Notes: generated from the letters alone by a model not told the origin. A stretch of DNA of 64,000 nt from Celeribacter neptunius (GCF_900113955.1 NZ_FORH01000008.1:186001-250000), one strand, 5' to 3'; numbered from the stretch's first letter, positions 7,537-17,316 are shown. Numbers and translations are program-made.

Positions 7537-8799
7537 TCAGCTCTGCAATCTGCGGGCCGAGAGGAAGCTCAGCCCCGCCATCACACCCGCCGTCGCGAGG
7601 CAGAGCGGCAAGCCCCCCGCCTGATAGGACAGGCCCGACAGAAGCGTGCCCAGAAGCCGCCCTGCCGCATTGGCCATGTAGTAGAAGCCGACATCCATCG
7701 TCACCCGCTCGTCGCCCGAGAAGGCGAGGATCAGGTAGGAATGCACCGAGGAGTTGACGGCAAAGACAAAGCCGAAGAGCAACAGCCCGGCCACCAGCGC
7801 CAGTGTCAGCCAGAGCACCGGTGCCCCGGCGATCAGCGCCAGCGCGGCAAGCACAAAGGGGATCGGGGTCAGCAGGCCCACCCAGCGCACCGCCATCTGT
7901 GCACCGGCGGACTCATCGCCCGCTGCGCCCCTGAGAAACCGTGGCGCGATACCCTGAACGAAACCGTAGCCAATGATCCAGAGCGCCATGAAGGCACCGA
8001 CGATGAAAAACGCCTGTCGCGCGCCCTCGGGCGTGCCGTCGGAGAAGATCGCCTTGAAATAGATCGGGATGCCGACCACGAACCACACGTCACGGGCGCC
8101 GAACAGGAACATGCGGGCCAGCGACAATTGGTTGATCCGGCGGTCCTTCGACCAGATCGCGGAGATCTTCGTGCCCTTCTTGCCGGTCGGCAGGCCTTTC
8201 GGCATGAAAATCGCGACCGCGACGAGGATCGCGGCAAGGGCGATGGCCATGCCCCAGACCGCCGCCTTGAACCCTGCGAGCGCCAGAAGCGCCGCACCGA
8301 GGAAAAAGCCGAAACCCTTCACCGCGTTTTTCGACCCGGTGAGCACGGCGACCCATTTGAACAGGCTGCCGTCGCCCTTGGGTGCGAGGATCTTGACCGC
8401 CGATTTCGATGACATCTTGGCCAGATCCTTGGCCACACCAGAAGCGCCCTGGACCGCCATGACATAGAGCACGGAGGCCGGTACAGACCAGGCCGGATCG
8501 AGCCCGGCCAAGGCGGCCAGCGCGCCGATCTGGATCAGCAAGCCGGCGTAAAGCGTCGAAGTCAGGCCGAAGCGCGCTGCCAGCCAGCCTGCCGAGAGGT
8601 TGGTGACCACGCCGGCGATCTCATAGAACAGGAACAGGTAGGCGAGCTGGATCGGTGAAAACCCCAGCCCGTTGAAATGCAGCAGCACCAGCATCCGCAG
8701 CCCGCCATCGCAGAGCATGAAGGCCCAATAGGCCGCCGTCACCGCCATATAGGCGCGCATCGGATTGTGGGCCTGATCTGCCGGCGCTGTCGATGGCAT
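7537..8799 (-). CDS. arsJ: Organoarsenical efflux MFS transporter ArsJ
   Basis: Major facilitator protein of 420 residues with about 12 hydrophobic segments. It resembles the ArsJ family through its GGLRMLVLLHFN start region, the long cytoplasmic stretch AKDLAKMSSKSAVK and GARDVWFVVGIPIYF. ArsJ exports 1-arseno-3-phosphoglycerate made by the companion GAPDH. The ATG at 8799 overlaps the GAPDH stop as ATGA, a decisive context for ArsJ rather than a generic MFS carrier. Net effect: arsenate is detoxified without reduction. Confidence 0.87.
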   Translation of the reverse strand: MPSTAPADQAHNPMRAYMAVTAAYWAFMLCDGGLRMLVLLHFNGLGFSPIQLAYLFLFYEIAGVVTNLSAGWLAARFGLTSTLYAGLLIQIGALAALAGLDPAWSVPASVLYVMAVQGASGVAKDLAKMSSKSAVKILAPKGDGSLFKWVAVLTGSKNAVKGFGFFLGAALLALAGFKAAVWGMAIALAAILVAVAIFMPKGLPTGKKGTKISAIWSKDRRINQLSLARMFLFGARDVWFVVGIPIYFKAIFSDGTPEGARQAFFIVGAFMALWIIGYGFVQGIAPRFLRGAAGDESAGAQMAVRWVGLLTPIPFVLAALALIAGAPVLWLTLALVAGLLLFGFVFAVNSSVHSYLILAFSGDERVTMDVGFYYMANAAGRLLGTLLSGLSYQAGGLPLCLATAGVMAGLSFLSARRLQS

Positions 8800-9809
8800 C
8801 ACATGGACCCCGCGACCATGCGGGCGATATCCGCCAGACGGCAGGCATAGCCCCATTCATTGTCATACCAGGCGTAGATCTTCACCTGCGTGCCGTTGAT
8901 CACCATGGTCGATTGCGCATCGACGATGGAGCTGCGGCTGTCGTTGACATAGTCGGTCGACACCAGGGGCCGGGTCTCATAGCCGAGAATGCCGTCGAGG
9001 TCACCTTCGGAAGCGGCTTGAAAGAGCGCGTTGACCTCGTCCGCCGTGGTTTCGCGCTCCACTTCAAAGACGCAATCGGTGATCGAGGCGTTCAACAGCG
9101 GCACCCGCACCGCATGGCCATTGAGACGGCCCTTCAGTTCCGGGTAGATCAGCGTGATCGCCGTGGCAGACCCCGTCGTGGTCGGAATGAGGTTCATCGA
9201 CGCGGCGCGGGCCCGGCGCATGTCCTTGGCCGGACGGTCGACGATGGTCTGGGTGTTGGTCACGTCATGGATCGTGGTGATCGAGCCGTGTTTGATGCCG
9301 AGAGCTTCGTGGATCACCTTGACCACCGGCGCGAGACAGTTGGTGGTACAGGAGGCCGCCGTCACCAGATCGTGCGTGGCCGGATCGTAAAGATCGCTGT
9401 TCACCCCGTAGACCAGATTGAGCGCGCCTTCTTCTTTCACCGGGGCCGAGACCACGACCTTTTTCACCCCGGCCGCGTAATAGGGCGCGATGCGCTCCTT
9501 GGTCTTGAAATAGCCGGTGCAGTCGATCACCAGATCGACGCCCAGTTCCGAGAGCGGCAGATCCTCGATCTTCGCCTTGCGGGTCAGCATCATATGCGTG
9601 CCATTCACCGTGAGACTGTCGGCGTCATGGGAAATCTCGCCATCCCAATGCCCGTGCACCGAGTCGAATTCCAGCAAGAGCGCATGCTGTTCCGGATCGC
9701 CGGCCAGATCGTTGAGCAGGACGATATGTTCGCCGAGCCCCCGGTCGAACAGGTCTCTGAGGGCAAGCTTGCCGATGCGGCCGAGGCCATTGAGCGCGAT
9801 TTTGGGCAT
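8799..9809 (-). CDS. ArsJ-associated glyceraldehyde-3-phosphate dehydrogenase
   Basis: GAPDH of 336 residues with N-terminal Rossmann fold ([13 protein letters not shown]) and catalytic Cys154 in SCTTNCLAP with His181 nearby. It differs from the glycolytic type in many loops and lies between an arsR-arsC fusion and arsJ. In this setting the enzyme uses arsenate in place of phosphate to make unstable 1-arseno-3-phosphoglycerate, which ArsJ exports. A housekeeping role is unlikely because of the ATGA coupling to arsJ. Confidence 0.9.
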   Translation of the reverse strand: MPKIALNGLGRIGKLALRDLFDRGLGEHIVLLNDLAGDPEQHALLLEFDSVHGHWDGEISHDADSLTVNGTHMMLTRKAKIEDLPLSELGVDLVIDCTGYFKTKERIAPYYAAGVKKVVVSAPVKEEGALNLVYGVNSDLYDPATHDLVTAASCTTNCLAPVVKVIHEALGIKHGSITTIHDVTNTQTIVDRPAKDMRRARAASMNLIPTTTGSATAITLIYPELKGRLNGHAVRVPLLNASITDCVFEVERETTADEVNALFQAASEGDLDGILGYETRPLVSTDYVNDSRSSIVDAQSTMVINGTQVKIYAWYDNEWGYACRLADIARMVAGSM

Positions 9810-9833
9810 GGGGATGTCCTATGGGAATGGAAT

Positions 9834-10655
9834 TTACAGCGTTGAGAGCGTGTCGATTTCGGATTGCAGCGACAGCCGGTCGAGACGTTCGATCGGCAGT
9901 GCGGTGAAGGCCTCGATCCGGCGGCGCAGCGCCTCATAGGTCTTGGCAAAGGCCAGGGCCCGTTCGGCCTCCGTGCCCTCCGCTTTCACCGGGTCGGGCA
10001 GGCCCCAATGGGCCGAGAGAGGCTGACCCACCCAGGGCGCGCAGTCTTCGCTCGCCGCCGTGTCGCAGACGGTGAAGACGAAATCGAAATCCGGGGCGCC
10101 TTCGCCCTGAAATTCCGAGATATCCTTGGAGTGCATGCCAACGGTCTCATGACCATTGCGCGCCAGCAGATCGAGGGTCTGCGGATTGATCGCGCCGCTG
10201 GGGGTGGTGCCGGCGGAATAGGCCGTGAACCGGCCGTCGCCCAGATCGCGCAGAAGCGCCTCGGCCATGATCGAACGTGCCGAATTGCCGGAACAAAGAA
10301 ACAGCACCCGATAGGGCCGGGCGCGCTCGGGCTCCGTGCTCTCGAAGGGCAGGCAGACATCCGGGCGACCGCGACAGCAATCGTTGACCAGATAGCCCAC
10401 GAGCCCCTCACAGCTTTTCATGTCGACCTTGTAATAGAGCGACCGCCCGTCGCGGGTGCTGCTCACCAGCCCGGCGTCCATCAGGTCGGACAGGTAGCCC
10501 GAAAGCGTGTTGGCTTTCAGATGGAGTGCCTCGGCGATCTCGGTCGGGCGCACCGGACGCGGCGCGAAGCGCATCAGCAGGCGAAACACGGACAGCCGTC
10601 CGGCATGTCCGAGGGCGGCAAAGGCCTGAGGCGCGGTGTCACTGTCAAAAGCCAT
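9834..10655 (-). CDS. ArsR-ArsC fusion: arsenical repressor and arsenate reductase
   Basis: Protein of 273 residues with two domains. Residues 1-100 form an ArsR-type winged helix (PTEIAEALHLKANTLSGYLSDL) ending in a cysteine cluster, Cys93, Cys94 and Cys101, like the As(III) site of the Acidithiobacillus-type ArsR. Residues 114-273 form a low-molecular-weight-phosphatase-type arsenate reductase with P-loop CSGNSARS (Cys121-Arg127) and further cysteines at 197 and 205. The start at 10655 has GGAG 6 nt upstream; ATGs at 10670 and 10667 lack this. It heads the arsRC-gapdh-arsJ operon. Confidence 0.9.
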   Translation of the reverse strand: MAFDSDTAPQAFAALGHAGRLSVFRLLMRFAPRPVRPTEIAEALHLKANTLSGYLSDLMDAGLVSSTRDGRSLYYKVDMKSCEGLVGYLVNDCCRGRPDVCLPFESTEPERARPYRVLFLCSGNSARSIMAEALLRDLGDGRFTAYSAGTTPSGAINPQTLDLLARNGHETVGMHSKDISEFQGEGAPDFDFVFTVCDTAASEDCAPWVGQPLSAHWGLPDPVKAEGTEAERALAFAKTYEALRRRIEAFTALPIERLDRLSLQSEIDTLSTL

Positions 10656-10691
10656 GGGAGACTCCATCATGTGGATTCAATTAATTCGACA

Positions 10692-10701
10692 ATTCGCGAA
10701 T
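10692..10701. promoter_or_regulatory. Candidate ArsR operator
   Basis: A perfect 10-bp palindrome, ATTCGCGAAT, lies 37 bp before the arsR-arsC start in AT-rich DNA, with a related AATTCGA at about 10683-10689. ArsR-family operators are typically AT-rich imperfect palindromes overlapping the promoter. Confidence 0.4.
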
Positions 10702-10913
10702 AATGGAAATAAATGAGTCTGGCAAATGAAACTTTCATGACAGGGGAGGGGCGAAAGCCGGATTGAAGCCCGATCTGAGTCGGCATCTGAGCGGTCAAAG
10801 GGTGAGACACCCCGACGCAGACCCACCCCCAGAGCGCCATGATCGATTGCACTTCAGCCCCGGACATGTCAGCAAAGGGCAAGACAATAAAGCTCCGCCC
10901 GGATCACGCGCAT

Positions 10914-12617
10914 ATGACAAAACGGAAAAAAGACAGAGCCATCGCTCCGGAGCGACGGATGCTCTCTGCGCTTTTGGCGCGGGAGAAATCTGCGATCGGC
11001 CTGGCCTCCTGGCTCTCCGCCCTGTCGGGCTTTCTGTGGTTGCCGCAGGCCGCTCTCGTCGCCGCCACGTTCTCGCACCTGCTTCTCGGCGAGGGCGGCG
11101 TGCGCGTGGGCACAGGCGTTCTGAGCTTTCTCGGCTTTGCCGCGCTGCGTCTCATTCTGAACTATCTCGCCGAAGGGCTGCTGTTTCGCGCCGGTCAGGC
11201 GATCGTCACCCAGATGCGGCAGGAGATCCTCGCCCGCGAGGGGCAAAACTTGGGCACCTCTGCGCTGGGCGGGCCGGGGGCGCTGGCGGCGCTGGCGGGC
11301 GAAAAGCTCGACGCGCTCCTGCCCTATATCACCCGCTACACTCCGGCGCAGAAACGGGTGATGACCGTGCCCTTCGCCATTCTCGCGCTGGCCTTCTGGC
11401 AGAGCTGGGCCGTGGGGCTGGTCTTCGTCATCGCCGGTCCGCTGATCCCTGTGTTTATGGCGCTGGTCGGCTATGCCGCCAAGGAAGCCTCCGAACGCCA
11501 GATGCAGGAAATCGGCTCGCTTGGCGATCTGCTGGTCGACCGTCTGGCGGCGCTGGCCGATATCCGGCTTCTGGGCGCCGCACCGCGGCTGATCGAGCGG
11601 TTCGATCGTTCCGCCGACGATCTACGCAGCCGCACCATGGCGGTGCTGCGCATCGCTTTTCTCTCTTCCACGGTGCTGGAGCTTTTTGCCGCGCTGGGCG
11701 TCGCGATGGTGGCGGTCTGGGTCGGGTTTTCGCTTCTGGGCGAGCTGAGTTGGGGCGCCTGGGGCGGTGGCATCACGCCTTGGGCCGGGATTTTCCTCTT
11801 GCTGCTGGCGCCCGATTATTTCCAGCCGCTGCGCGATCTTTCCGCCGCCTGGCATGACAAGGCCGCCGCTCTGGCGGTCGCCGGCGAGCTGGCCAAATGG
11901 CAGGACCATGAGGCCGAAACGCTGCTCGGCACTGGCGCCAAGCGCGCGCCGCTTTCCGGTCCGGCCACGGTCCGGCTCAGCGGTGTGGCGGTTCGGCGCG
12001 GTGGGCGCAAGATCATCTACCCCGATGCCGAGATCGCGCCGGGCCAGCGCGTCGCCCTTTCCGGCCCCTCGGGGGCGGGCAAGACCACGCTTTTGCGCCT
12101 GATCGCCGGGCTGGACCGACCCGCGGCGGGGACGATCATGGTGGCGGGTCAGCCGCTCAGCGACGAGACTGCCGACGGCTGGCGGGCGCGTCTCGGCTGG
12201 ATGCCGCAGGCGCCGATGTTTCTGGCCCGCTCGCTGCGCCATAATATCGCCTTTGGGGCGCCGCTCAGCCCCGATCTGTTGTCTGAGACCGCGCTTGAGG
12301 GCGTTCTCAAATCCCTGCCCAAGGGCGATCTCACGATCCTGGGCGAGACCGGCGGTGGTCTCTCGGGGGGCGAAGCCCGCCGGGTCATGCTGGCCCGCGC
12401 GCTGGCCGCGCGCCCCGATGTGGTGCTGGCCGATGAACCCACCGCGGATCTCGATCACGAGACGGCGGAACGGGTGACCGAGGCACTGCTGGCGCTGGCG
12501 GAGCGTGGCGCCACCCTGATCGTGGCCACCCATGATCCCAAGCTCATTGCCAAGATGGACCGGGTGATCGACGTGGCGCCGGCAGGGCGCGACGCGCAGG
12601 AGGCAACCCATGGCTAA
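10914..12617 (+). CDS. cydD: Cysteine/glutathione ABC exporter subunit CydD
   Basis: ABC half-transporter of about 567 residues with an N-terminal six-helix membrane domain (about residues 20-310) and a C-terminal ATPase: Walker A GPSGAGKTT, signature GGLSGGEARR, Walker B VVLADEPTADLD, switch ATHD. CydDC exports reduced thiols to the periplasm and is needed for cytochrome bd assembly. The start is uncertain: in-frame ATGs at 10839, 10866 and 10914 all have weak ribosome sites; 10914 best matches where family similarity begins. It overlaps cydC by 8 bp. Confidence 0.9.
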   Translation: MTKRKKDRAIAPERRMLSALLAREKSAIGLASWLSALSGFLWLPQAALVAATFSHLLLGEGGVRVGTGVLSFLGFAALRLILNYLAEGLLFRAGQAIVTQMRQEILAREGQNLGTSALGGPGALAALAGEKLDALLPYITRYTPAQKRVMTVPFAILALAFWQSWAVGLVFVIAGPLIPVFMALVGYAAKEASERQMQEIGSLGDLLVDRLAALADIRLLGAAPRLIERFDRSADDLRSRTMAVLRIAFLSSTVLELFAALGVAMVAVWVGFSLLGELSWGAWGGGITPWAGIFLLLLAPDYFQPLRDLSAAWHDKAAALAVAGELAKWQDHEAETLLGTGAKRAPLSGPATVRLSGVAVRRGGRKIIYPDAEIAPGQRVALSGPSGAGKTTLLRLIAGLDRPAAGTIMVAGQPLSDETADGWRARLGWMPQAPMFLARSLRHNIAFGAPLSPDLLSETALEGVLKSLPKGDLTILGETGGGLSGGEARRVMLARALAARPDVVLADEPTADLDHETAERVTEALLALAERGATLIVATHDPKLIAKMDRVIDVAPAGRDAQEATHG

Positions 12618-14250
12618 GCTCTGGCATATCTTCCGGCTCATGATGCGTGGCGAGGCGAAATCGCTCTGGCGCGGGCTGTTGCTCTCGGCGCTGGTGCTGA
12701 TGATGGGCGCGGCGCTTCTCGGCCTGTCGGGCTGGTTCATCGTCGCCGCCTCTGCCGCCGGGCTTCTCGGCACCGGCGCGGTGTTCGACGTGTTCCGCCC
12801 CTCGGCCATGGTGCGGTTTCTCGCCATTGGCCGCACGGCCACACGCTATGGCGAACGCATCCTGACCCATGACGCCACGCTCCGCGCTCTGACACGACTG
12901 CGGGTGACGCTGTTGAGCGGCCTGGCAAAGCGCTCGCACGAGCGGCTGATCCGGCTCCGGGGTGCACAGGCCCTGAACCGGATCATCGCCGATGTCGATG
13001 CGCTGGACGGCGTGCCGCTGCGGCTGTTCCTGCCGCTGATCGCCGGTGGCGCGACGCAGCTTTTGGCACTGCTGTTTCTGTCCTGGCTGGTCGATTGGCG
13101 CGTCGCCCTGCCGATCTTCCTGATCTTTACCTTTGGCGCGCTCGCCGTGCTGCTGTGGGGCATCCGGCGCGCCCGTGTGCCCTCGCGCCGGGCGGAAGCG
13201 GCGGCGCAGGCCTTTCGCACCCGCTTTATCGATCTGCTGACCAGCCGCGAGGATCTCGCGCTCTATGGTCAATTGCCCGATCAGTCCGAGGCCTGTCTCT
13301 CGGCCGAGGCGCGGCGGCAAGCGGCGGCCACCGCCACCGATTTTGTCGAACGTCAGGCCGGTGCTGCGCTGATGGTAATTTCCGCCCTGGCGGCGGCTGT
13401 GGCGCTGTGGATCGGCGGAGACCTGGCGCAGGCCGGCGTGATCACCCCGGCACAGGCGGCGATCGGGTTCTTCGCCGCGCTGGCGCTGATGGAAACCGTG
13501 GCGCCGCTGCGTCGGGCGGTCGCGGAAATGGGCCGGATGATCGGTGCCGCGCGGCGTGTGATCGCGCTGACGGAGGGGGCCTTGCAAGAGGGGCAGGGGG
13601 CAGACCCCGAGCTGTCCCGCGCGACCCCTGTACAACTGCGGTTTGATCAGGTCGGTTTTGCTCGCAACGGGGCGCAGCCGGTGATCGAAGGTTTCGATCT
13701 GAGCCTCGGCGCCTCCGAATGGGTGGCGTTGAAAGGCCCCTCGGGCGTTGGCAAAAGCACGGTGCTCTTGATGGCTGCCGGCGCGCTCGCCCCGACGCAA
13801 GGGCAGGTGACGCTGAACGGCCAGCCGGTGACGGAACTCGCCCCCGGCACCGTGACCCTCGTCGGTCAGAGGGCCGCACTCATTCAGGGCAGCATTGCCG
13901 AGAACCTGCGACTGGCCGCGCCCGAAGCCGATGACGCGGCGCTCCATGCCGCGCTCAGGGCGGTGGCGCTCGACGAGGTGATCGCCGCCAAGGGCGGGCT
14001 CGAGACCGGGCTCGGGCCGCGCGGCGCCGGTCTTTCGGGCGGCGAGACGCGGCGGCTGGTGCTGGCGCGTGCGCTTCTCAAACAGCCGTCGGTCCTGCTT
14101 CTGGATGAGCCGACCGAAGGGCTCGATCATCCGACGGCCGAACGGGTGCTCGCGGGGATTCGCGCGGCCCTGCCTCAGGCGGTGATTCTGATGGCGGCGC
14201 ATCGCGCCGAAGAGCAGGGCGCCGCCGACAAGATCGTGACCCTCGGCTGA
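12610..14250 (+). CDS. cydC: Cysteine/glutathione ABC exporter subunit CydC
   Basis: Second half-transporter (546 residues) of the CydDC heterodimer. The membrane domain (residues 1-300) begins with WHIFRLMMRGEAKSLW. The ATPase has Walker A GPSGVGKST, signature LSGGETRR and Walker B VLLLDEPTEGLD. It overlaps cydD by 8 bp, so the two are coupled. About 270 bp of regulatory DNA separates it from cydA. Confidence 0.93.
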   Translation: MAKLWHIFRLMMRGEAKSLWRGLLLSALVLMMGAALLGLSGWFIVAASAAGLLGTGAVFDVFRPSAMVRFLAIGRTATRYGERILTHDATLRALTRLRVTLLSGLAKRSHERLIRLRGAQALNRIIADVDALDGVPLRLFLPLIAGGATQLLALLFLSWLVDWRVALPIFLIFTFGALAVLLWGIRRARVPSRRAEAAAQAFRTRFIDLLTSREDLALYGQLPDQSEACLSAEARRQAAATATDFVERQAGAALMVISALAAAVALWIGGDLAQAGVITPAQAAIGFFAALALMETVAPLRRAVAEMGRMIGAARRVIALTEGALQEGQGADPELSRATPVQLRFDQVGFARNGAQPVIEGFDLSLGASEWVALKGPSGVGKSTVLLMAAGALAPTQGQVTLNGQPVTELAPGTVTLVGQRAALIQGSIAENLRLAAPEADDAALHAALRAVALDEVIAAKGGLETGLGPRGAGLSGGETRRLVLARALLKQPSVLLLDEPTEGLDHPTAERVLAGIRAALPQAVILMAAHRAEEQGAADKIVTLG

Positions 14251-14334
14251 CAGCCGCCGCAGCAATCTGTCTTTTCGGCCTGTACTCACGTTTAAGTGAT
14301 TGGCAGAACGCCCAAATTCCCGGGGGCGCGCTGG

Positions 14335-14361
14335 CATGTCGCGGTACAATCGACATGTCGC
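14335..14361. repeat. Direct repeat CATGTCGC in the cydA leader region
   Basis: CATGTCGC occurs at 14335-14342 and again at 14354-14361, i.e. 19 bp apart. It lies 56-82 bp upstream of the FnrL-like site. It could be a pair of binding sites for a second, unidentified redox regulator; the function is unknown. Confidence 0.35.
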
Positions 14362-14416
14362 AGGTCTAGGAAGGCCGCAGTCGTCAATAAATGCTATATT
14401 TAAAATATGTGATTTA

Positions 14417-14430
14417 TTGACATGGGTCAA
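14417..14430. promoter_or_regulatory. FnrL/FNR-type site upstream of cydAB
   Basis: TTGAC-ATGG-GTCAA is a perfect palindrome of the CRP/FNR form TTGA-N6-TCAA. Its centre (14423.5) lies about 30 bp before a plausible -10 element TTTATT (14451-14456), which gives an activator position near -41.5. This predicts oxygen-limited activation of cydABX. Confidence 0.75.
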
Positions 14431-14517
14431 AGTGACCGATGGCGGCGCACTTTATTCCCAGGCTAGAAACATGCATCTGCGGGATATCTTTTGCCCGCGT
14501 AACAGGAGCAAGGGAAA

Positions 14518-16131
14518 ATGGAATTCGGACTCGTTGAGCTGTCGCGCCTGCAATTCGCGATGACAGCCATGTACCATTTCCTCTTCGTGCCGCTGACGCT
14601 TGGTCTGTCGATCATCGTGGCGATCATGGAGACGGTCTATGTCATGACCGGCCGCCCGATCTGGCGGCAAATGACGAAATTCTGGGGCACGCTTTTCGGG
14701 ATCAACTTCGTTCTCGGCGTGGCCACCGGCATCACCATGGAATTCCAGTTCGGCATGAACTGGTCCTATTACAGCCATTACGTGGGCGATATCTTCGGTG
14801 CGCCACTGGCCATCGAGGGGCTCATGGCCTTCTTCATGGAAGCGACCTTTGTCGGCCTGTTCTTCTTCGGATGGGACAAGCTGTCGAAAGTGGCGCACCT
14901 CGTGGTCGCCTGGCTGGTGGCCATCGGCTCGAACTTCTCCGCGCTCTGGATCCTGATTGCCAATGGCTGGATGCAGCACCCGGTGGGGGCAGAGTTCAAC
15001 CCCGACACCATGCGCATGGAGATGACCAATTTCTTCGAAGTGGTGTTCAACGAGGTGGCACAGGCGAAATTCGTGCATACGGTTTCGGCCGGCTATGTCA
15101 CCGCCGCCGTCTTCGTCCTGGGCGTGTCGTCGTGGTATCTGCTGAAAGGCCGTCACACGGAGCTGGCCCGGCGTTCGATCGCGATTGCCTCGGCCTTTGG
15201 TCTCGCGGCGGCGCTTTCCGTCGTGGTTCTGGGCGATGAGAGCGGTTACTCCGCCTCGCACACCCAGAAAATGAAACTCGCCGCCATCGAAGGCATGTGG
15301 GAAACGCAGGACGCTCCGGCCTCCTTCACCCTCGTCGGCATTCCGGATTCGGACGCCCGCGAAACCCATTACGCCATTCACATCCCCTATGTGATGGGGC
15401 TGATCGGGACGCGCTCGCTGACCCAGGAAATTCCGGGCATCGACAAGCTCGTGGCCGAGGCCAATGAGCGGATCCACTCCGGGATCACAGCCTATGATGC
15501 GCTGATGACCATTCGCGAACAACGTGACGCAACGCCGGCTTCGGTGCGCGCCACCTTCGAGGAAAACTCCGAGAACCTCGGCTTTGCGCTCTTGCTCAAG
15601 CGCTATGTCGATGATCCGCGCCAGGCCACCGAAGAACAGATCGCCATGGCCGCCGATGACACCGTTCCGGGCGTCGGGCCGCTGTTCTGGGCCTTCCGGA
15701 TCATGGTCGGTCTCGGCTTCAGCTTCATCGCCGTGATGCTGTATTTCTTCTACCGCGCCTCCTTCCGCGGCATGCGTTTCCCGCGTTGGGCGCTGCGCCT
15801 CGGGGTGGTGATCATCCCGGCGCCGTGGATCGCCGCCGAGCTTGGCTGGTTCGTCGCCGAATTCGGGCGTCAGCCCTGGACCGTGGACGGGGTGCTCCCG
15901 ACCGCGCTCTCGGCCTCGAACCTGTCGATCACCGATCTGCTGATCACGCTGGCGGGCTTTGTCATCTTCTACACGGTGCTCTTCATCGTCGAGATGGGTT
16001 TGATGCTCAAATACATCAAGAAAGGCCCCTACATGGATGTCGAAGAGACCGACAGCTGGATGGAGCGCCATGCGCATCGCCTGCGCACCCATGATGGCAA
16101 AGGTCCCTTTGCTGCTGAACCTGCGGAGTAA
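14518..16131 (+). CDS. cydA: Cytochrome bd ubiquinol oxidase subunit I
   Basis: Integral membrane subunit of 537 residues. The N-terminal MYHFLFVPLT places the haem-b595 histidine near residue 20. The b558 histidine lies in AKFVHTVSAGY, and GRQPW is the invariant motif of the oxidase. The Q-loop after GYSASHTQKMKLAAIEGMW is long, as in the E. coli-type oxidase (522 residues). The enzyme oxidises ubiquinol and reduces oxygen with high affinity. It is preceded by AGGAG and followed 5 bp later by cydB. Confidence 0.97.
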   Translation: MEFGLVELSRLQFAMTAMYHFLFVPLTLGLSIIVAIMETVYVMTGRPIWRQMTKFWGTLFGINFVLGVATGITMEFQFGMNWSYYSHYVGDIFGAPLAIEGLMAFFMEATFVGLFFFGWDKLSKVAHLVVAWLVAIGSNFSALWILIANGWMQHPVGAEFNPDTMRMEMTNFFEVVFNEVAQAKFVHTVSAGYVTAAVFVLGVSSWYLLKGRHTELARRSIAIASAFGLAAALSVVVLGDESGYSASHTQKMKLAAIEGMWETQDAPASFTLVGIPDSDARETHYAIHIPYVMGLIGTRSLTQEIPGIDKLVAEANERIHSGITAYDALMTIREQRDATPASVRATFEENSENLGFALLLKRYVDDPRQATEEQIAMAADDTVPGVGPLFWAFRIMVGLGFSFIAVMLYFFYRASFRGMRFPRWALRLGVVIIPAPWIAAELGWFVAEFGRQPWTVDGVLPTALSASNLSITDLLITLAGFVIFYTVLFIVEMGLMLKYIKKGPYMDVEETDSWMERHAHRLRTHDGKGPFAAEPAE

Positions 16132-16136
16132 CTGAC

Positions 16137-17300
16137 ATGATCCTGCATGAATTTATGACATTCGAAGTGTTGCGCGTGATCTGGTGGTTGCTGCTGGGCG
16201 TGCTGCTGATCGGCTTTGCGCTGACCGACGGGTTCGACATGGGGGTGGGCGCGCTTCTGCCCTTCGTCGGCAAGACCGACAAGGAACGTCGCGTGGTGAT
16301 CAACACCATCGGCCCGGTCTGGGAAGGCAACCAGGTGTGGTTCATCCTTGGCGGGGGGGCGATCTTTGCCGCCTGGCCGCCGCTCTACGCGGTTTCCTTC
16401 TCGGGCTTCTATCTCGCCATGTTCCTGGTGCTGGCGGCGCTGATCCTGCGTCCCGTCGGCTTCAAATACCGCTCGAAGCGCGACAGCGCCAAATGGCGGA
16501 CCACCTGGGACTGGGCCCTGTTCGTCGGCGGTGCCGTGCCGGCTCTGGTGTTCGGCGTGGCCGTGGGCAATGTGCTCCAGGGCGTGCCCTTCTACCTGAC
16601 GCCCGACATGCTGATGCCGATGTACGAAGGCAATGCGATCATGAAGCTGCTGGGTCTGCTCAATCCCTTCGCGCTTCTGGCCGGTGTGGTCTCGCTCTCC
16701 ATGCTTCTGATGCATGGCGCGGCCTGGCTTGGTCTCAAGACCGAAGGCTTCATCCAGCAGCGGGCGCAGAAGATCGGCACCGTGGCCGGGATCGTCGCCG
16801 CCGTCGCCTATGCGCTGGCCGGGCTCTGGCTCGCCATGGGCATCGACGGTTACCAGATCCTCGGTGAGGTGGTGAAAGACGGCCCCTCCAATCCGCTCTA
16901 CTCCGAGGTGAGCAAGGGGGGCTCCTGGATGGCGGCCTATGCGGCACGTCCCTGGATCGTCATCGCGCCGATCATGGGGTTCGTCGGCATCGGCATGGCC
17001 GTGATGGGCCTGCGCAAAGGCAAGGAAGTCTCGACCCTTCTGTGGTCGAAACTGGGGATCACCGGGATCATTTCCTCGGTCGGTCTGACCATGTTCCCCT
17101 TCATCCTGCCCTCGACCGTCGACCCGAACAGCTCGCTTACCGTCTGGGACAGCTCCAGCTCGCATCTGACCCTCTTCGTGATGCTGCTCTGCGCGATCAT
17201 CTTCGTGCCGCTCATCCTCGCCTATACCGCCTGGGTCTACAAAGTGCTCTGGGGCAAGGTCACCGAGGAAGACCTCGACAACAACGCTCAGAGCTACTGA
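16137..17300 (+). CDS. cydB: Cytochrome bd ubiquinol oxidase subunit II
   Basis: CydB of 387 residues with about eight or nine membrane segments. It begins with the family pattern LRVIWWLLLGVLLIGFALTDGFDMG and contains GPVWEGNQVWFILGGGAIFAAWP. It forms the heterodimer with CydA. It is followed after 16 bp by the small subunit cydX. Confidence 0.97.
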   Translation: MILHEFMTFEVLRVIWWLLLGVLLIGFALTDGFDMGVGALLPFVGKTDKERRVVINTIGPVWEGNQVWFILGGGAIFAAWPPLYAVSFSGFYLAMFLVLAALILRPVGFKYRSKRDSAKWRTTWDWALFVGGAVPALVFGVAVGNVLQGVPFYLTPDMLMPMYEGNAIMKLLGLLNPFALLAGVVSLSMLLMHGAAWLGLKTEGFIQQRAQKIGTVAGIVAAVAYALAGLWLAMGIDGYQILGEVVKDGPSNPLYSEVSKGGSWMAAYAARPWIVIAPIMGFVGIGMAVMGLRKGKEVSTLLWSKLGITGIISSVGLTMFPFILPSTVDPNSSLTVWDSSSSHLTLFVMLLCAIIFVPLILAYTAWVYKVLWGKVTEEDLDNNAQSY

Positions 17301-17316
17301 GAGAAAGGACCAACAC

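Noticed and set aside
10750-10860. Possible FNR site before cydD
   Set aside because: TTGAAGCCCGATC and similar stretches do not form a TTGA-N6-TCAA palindrome.
12544-14430. 628-codon open frame antisense to cydC
   Set aside because: Composition is typical of antisense frames in GC-rich genes and no motif is present.
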